Below, piece after piece: positions 5,408 through 6,091 of a stretch of 6,091 nucleotides of DNA. Location: contig JBNGDJ010000124.1 in the NCBI GenBank assembly GCA_049974825.1, positions 1-6,091 on the forward strand, in the 5' to 3' direction. Position 1 is the first letter of the stretch; each line of letters starts with the position of its first letter. The notes under the pieces are model-generated. The model worked only from the letters and a program-made list of their open reading frames with translations. It had not been told where the DNA came from and ran no database searches. The stretch is from JBKHDT01 sp049974825. Lineage in GTDB: Bacteria > Pseudomonadota > Gammaproteobacteria > Halothiobacillales > Halothiobacillaceae. The position numbers were made by a program, and so were the translations under genes.

Positions 5408-5980
5408 TCAACCGGGCAGGTTGGTCTCGTTGTGCTGAAGCAGACTGCGCCAGTAGCGATTCTCATCCGAGAGAATGTCCGAACTGGCCTGCACCAGTTC
5501 ACGCAGATCCTGCGTCCGGCGCCAGCGGGTCGAGACGCTGCGAGTCTCCCGGGCACGCAGGACCTGATGGAGGCGAAAAGCCTCACGCAGATCGGTCAGC
5601 TGCTGCCAGACCCGGCCGGCCATCGCCGAGACCCGAACCACCTCGTTCTGAGTTAGGATGCCGTGGATGGCCGCCCCCCAGGCGGGGAAGAAGGCCGTGA
5701 AAATGAGGATCCAAGACAGATAAAAGAAAAAGTGCAGGGTGACGGCCAAGAAGGTGAGCGTGAACAGGGCAAACGCCAGCCGGTGCAGGTAGTGATGATC
5801 CCTGTGCAGATTGCGGAAGCTGCGCTCGAGCATTTGAACCAGTGCCGCGCGCCGCAGGTCCCGGTCCGAACCGGCACCCCAGTGACGATCGAGACGCGCC
5901 TGCCGGTGCCCGCCCACCATGACGGAAAACACCGGATCGAGCATCAGCCCGCGGGTTCCCGCGCCTGCTTGCGTCTTCAC
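5408..5980 (-). CDS. Small two-TM protein resembling a SLATT-like C-terminal module
   Basis: This is a membrane protein of 190 residues from the GTG at 5980, or 198 from a TTG at 6004. GTG is preferred because GGAG lies 11 nt upstream; the TTG has no site. A TAG at 6026-6028 closes the frame, so it is not simply longer. In 190-residue numbering, a basic N-terminal half (RQARLDRHW, LERSFRNLHRDHHYLHRL) leads to two adjacent hydrophobic segments (about 69-85 and 87-100) with a very short connection. FFPAWGAAIHGILTQNE follows, then soluble helices ending DILSDENRYWRSLL. From memory, the P-xGAAxxGI-xQ-E pattern and the final E-xxW resemble the C-terminal two-TM SLATT-like part of much larger proteins, including effectors linked to CBASS or SLOG domains. 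Here it stands alone. It may be a remnant or a free-standing relative. The function is unknown. Confidence 0.75.
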   Translation of the reverse strand: MKTQAGAGTRGLMLDPVFSVMVGGHRQARLDRHWGAGSDRDLRRAALVQMLERSFRNLHRDHHYLHRLAFALFTLTFLAVTLHFFFYLSWILIFTAFFPAWGAAIHGILTQNEVVRVSAMAGRVWQQLTDLREAFRLHQVLRARETRSVSTRWRRTQDLRELVQASSDILSDENRYWRSLLQHNETNLPG

Positions 5981-6091
5981 GTGCTTGCCATCTCCAGGTT
6001 TCAACAGGACAGATCGGGGGCCAGTCTATCAGGTGGCTGCCGGCGGCAGAGGCTGCGTTGATGCCGCTTGTGCCTGCTGATGTCTCGGGTG

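Noticed and set aside
6037..6049. CTGCC-GGC-GGCAG hairpin near the right edge
   Set aside because: A short GC-rich stem with a three-base loop and no T-run; expected by chance in this composition.
6029..6091. Minus-strand frame open from the right edge to a TGA at 6029-6031, which could be the tail of another gene
   Set aside because: Only 20 residues, Ala/Gln/Pro-rich, with unconvincing codon use; it cannot be distinguished from chance.
1..6091. CRISPR array, transposase, tRNA or rRNA, and phage genes
   Set aside because: I looked for regular direct repeats with spacers, transposase or integrase motifs and the conserved tRNA arm, and found none.

Overview
The window looks like chromosomal DNA of a GC-rich Gammaproteobacterium. 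The two-component pair matches enterobacterial PhoP/PhoQ at signature positions. The coding is dense, and all of the genes are ordinary proteobacterial families. I see no tRNA, rRNA, CRISPR array, transposase or phage gene. I cannot name a genus.

Layout, left to right. (1) Positions 1-253 hold no secure gene: a possible signal-peptide-like ORF running off the left edge on the minus strand, then a very hairpin-rich intergenic stretch. (2) Positions 254-2595, minus strand, form a compact operon read right to left: a secreted PepSY-domain protein, a PhoP-like response regulator and a PhoQ-like sensor kinase. The regulator starts with TTG 3 nt after the PepSY stop. The kinase starts with GTG and overlaps the regulator stop by 4 nt. 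(3) Positions 2596-2874 are an intergenic region with a large imperfect inverted repeat and terminator-like hairpins. (4) Positions 2875-3465, minus strand, encode a periplasmic YceI-family protein. (5) Positions 3466-3683 are a divergent intergenic region with a hairpin-bearing repeat and, next to the LysR start, an AT-rich block carrying a clean LysR-type operator. (6) Positions 3684-4586, plus strand, encode a LysR regulator of the CrgA-like type. (7) Positions 4764-5378, plus strand, encode a flavin reductase-like FMN-binding protein. (8) Positions 5408-5980 (or 6004), minus strand and convergent with the flavin reductase, encode a small two-TM protein that resembles the C-terminal SLATT-like membrane module of larger proteins.

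How the genes work together (inference). The PepSY protein probably modulates or accompanies the envelope-sensing PhoP/PhoQ-like pair. The LysR protein probably controls its own promoter and perhaps the divergent yceI-like gene. The flavin reductase may be a LysR target or simply a neighbour.

The main unexplained signal is non-coding. Three intergenic regions (about 100-253, 2637-2759 and 3496-3605) share related pieces in different orientations. The best pair is 43 nt ungapped with 35 identities (counted by eye). They look like degenerate members of a dispersed, hairpin-forming repeat family that I cannot name. I found no convincing new defence or metabolic system.
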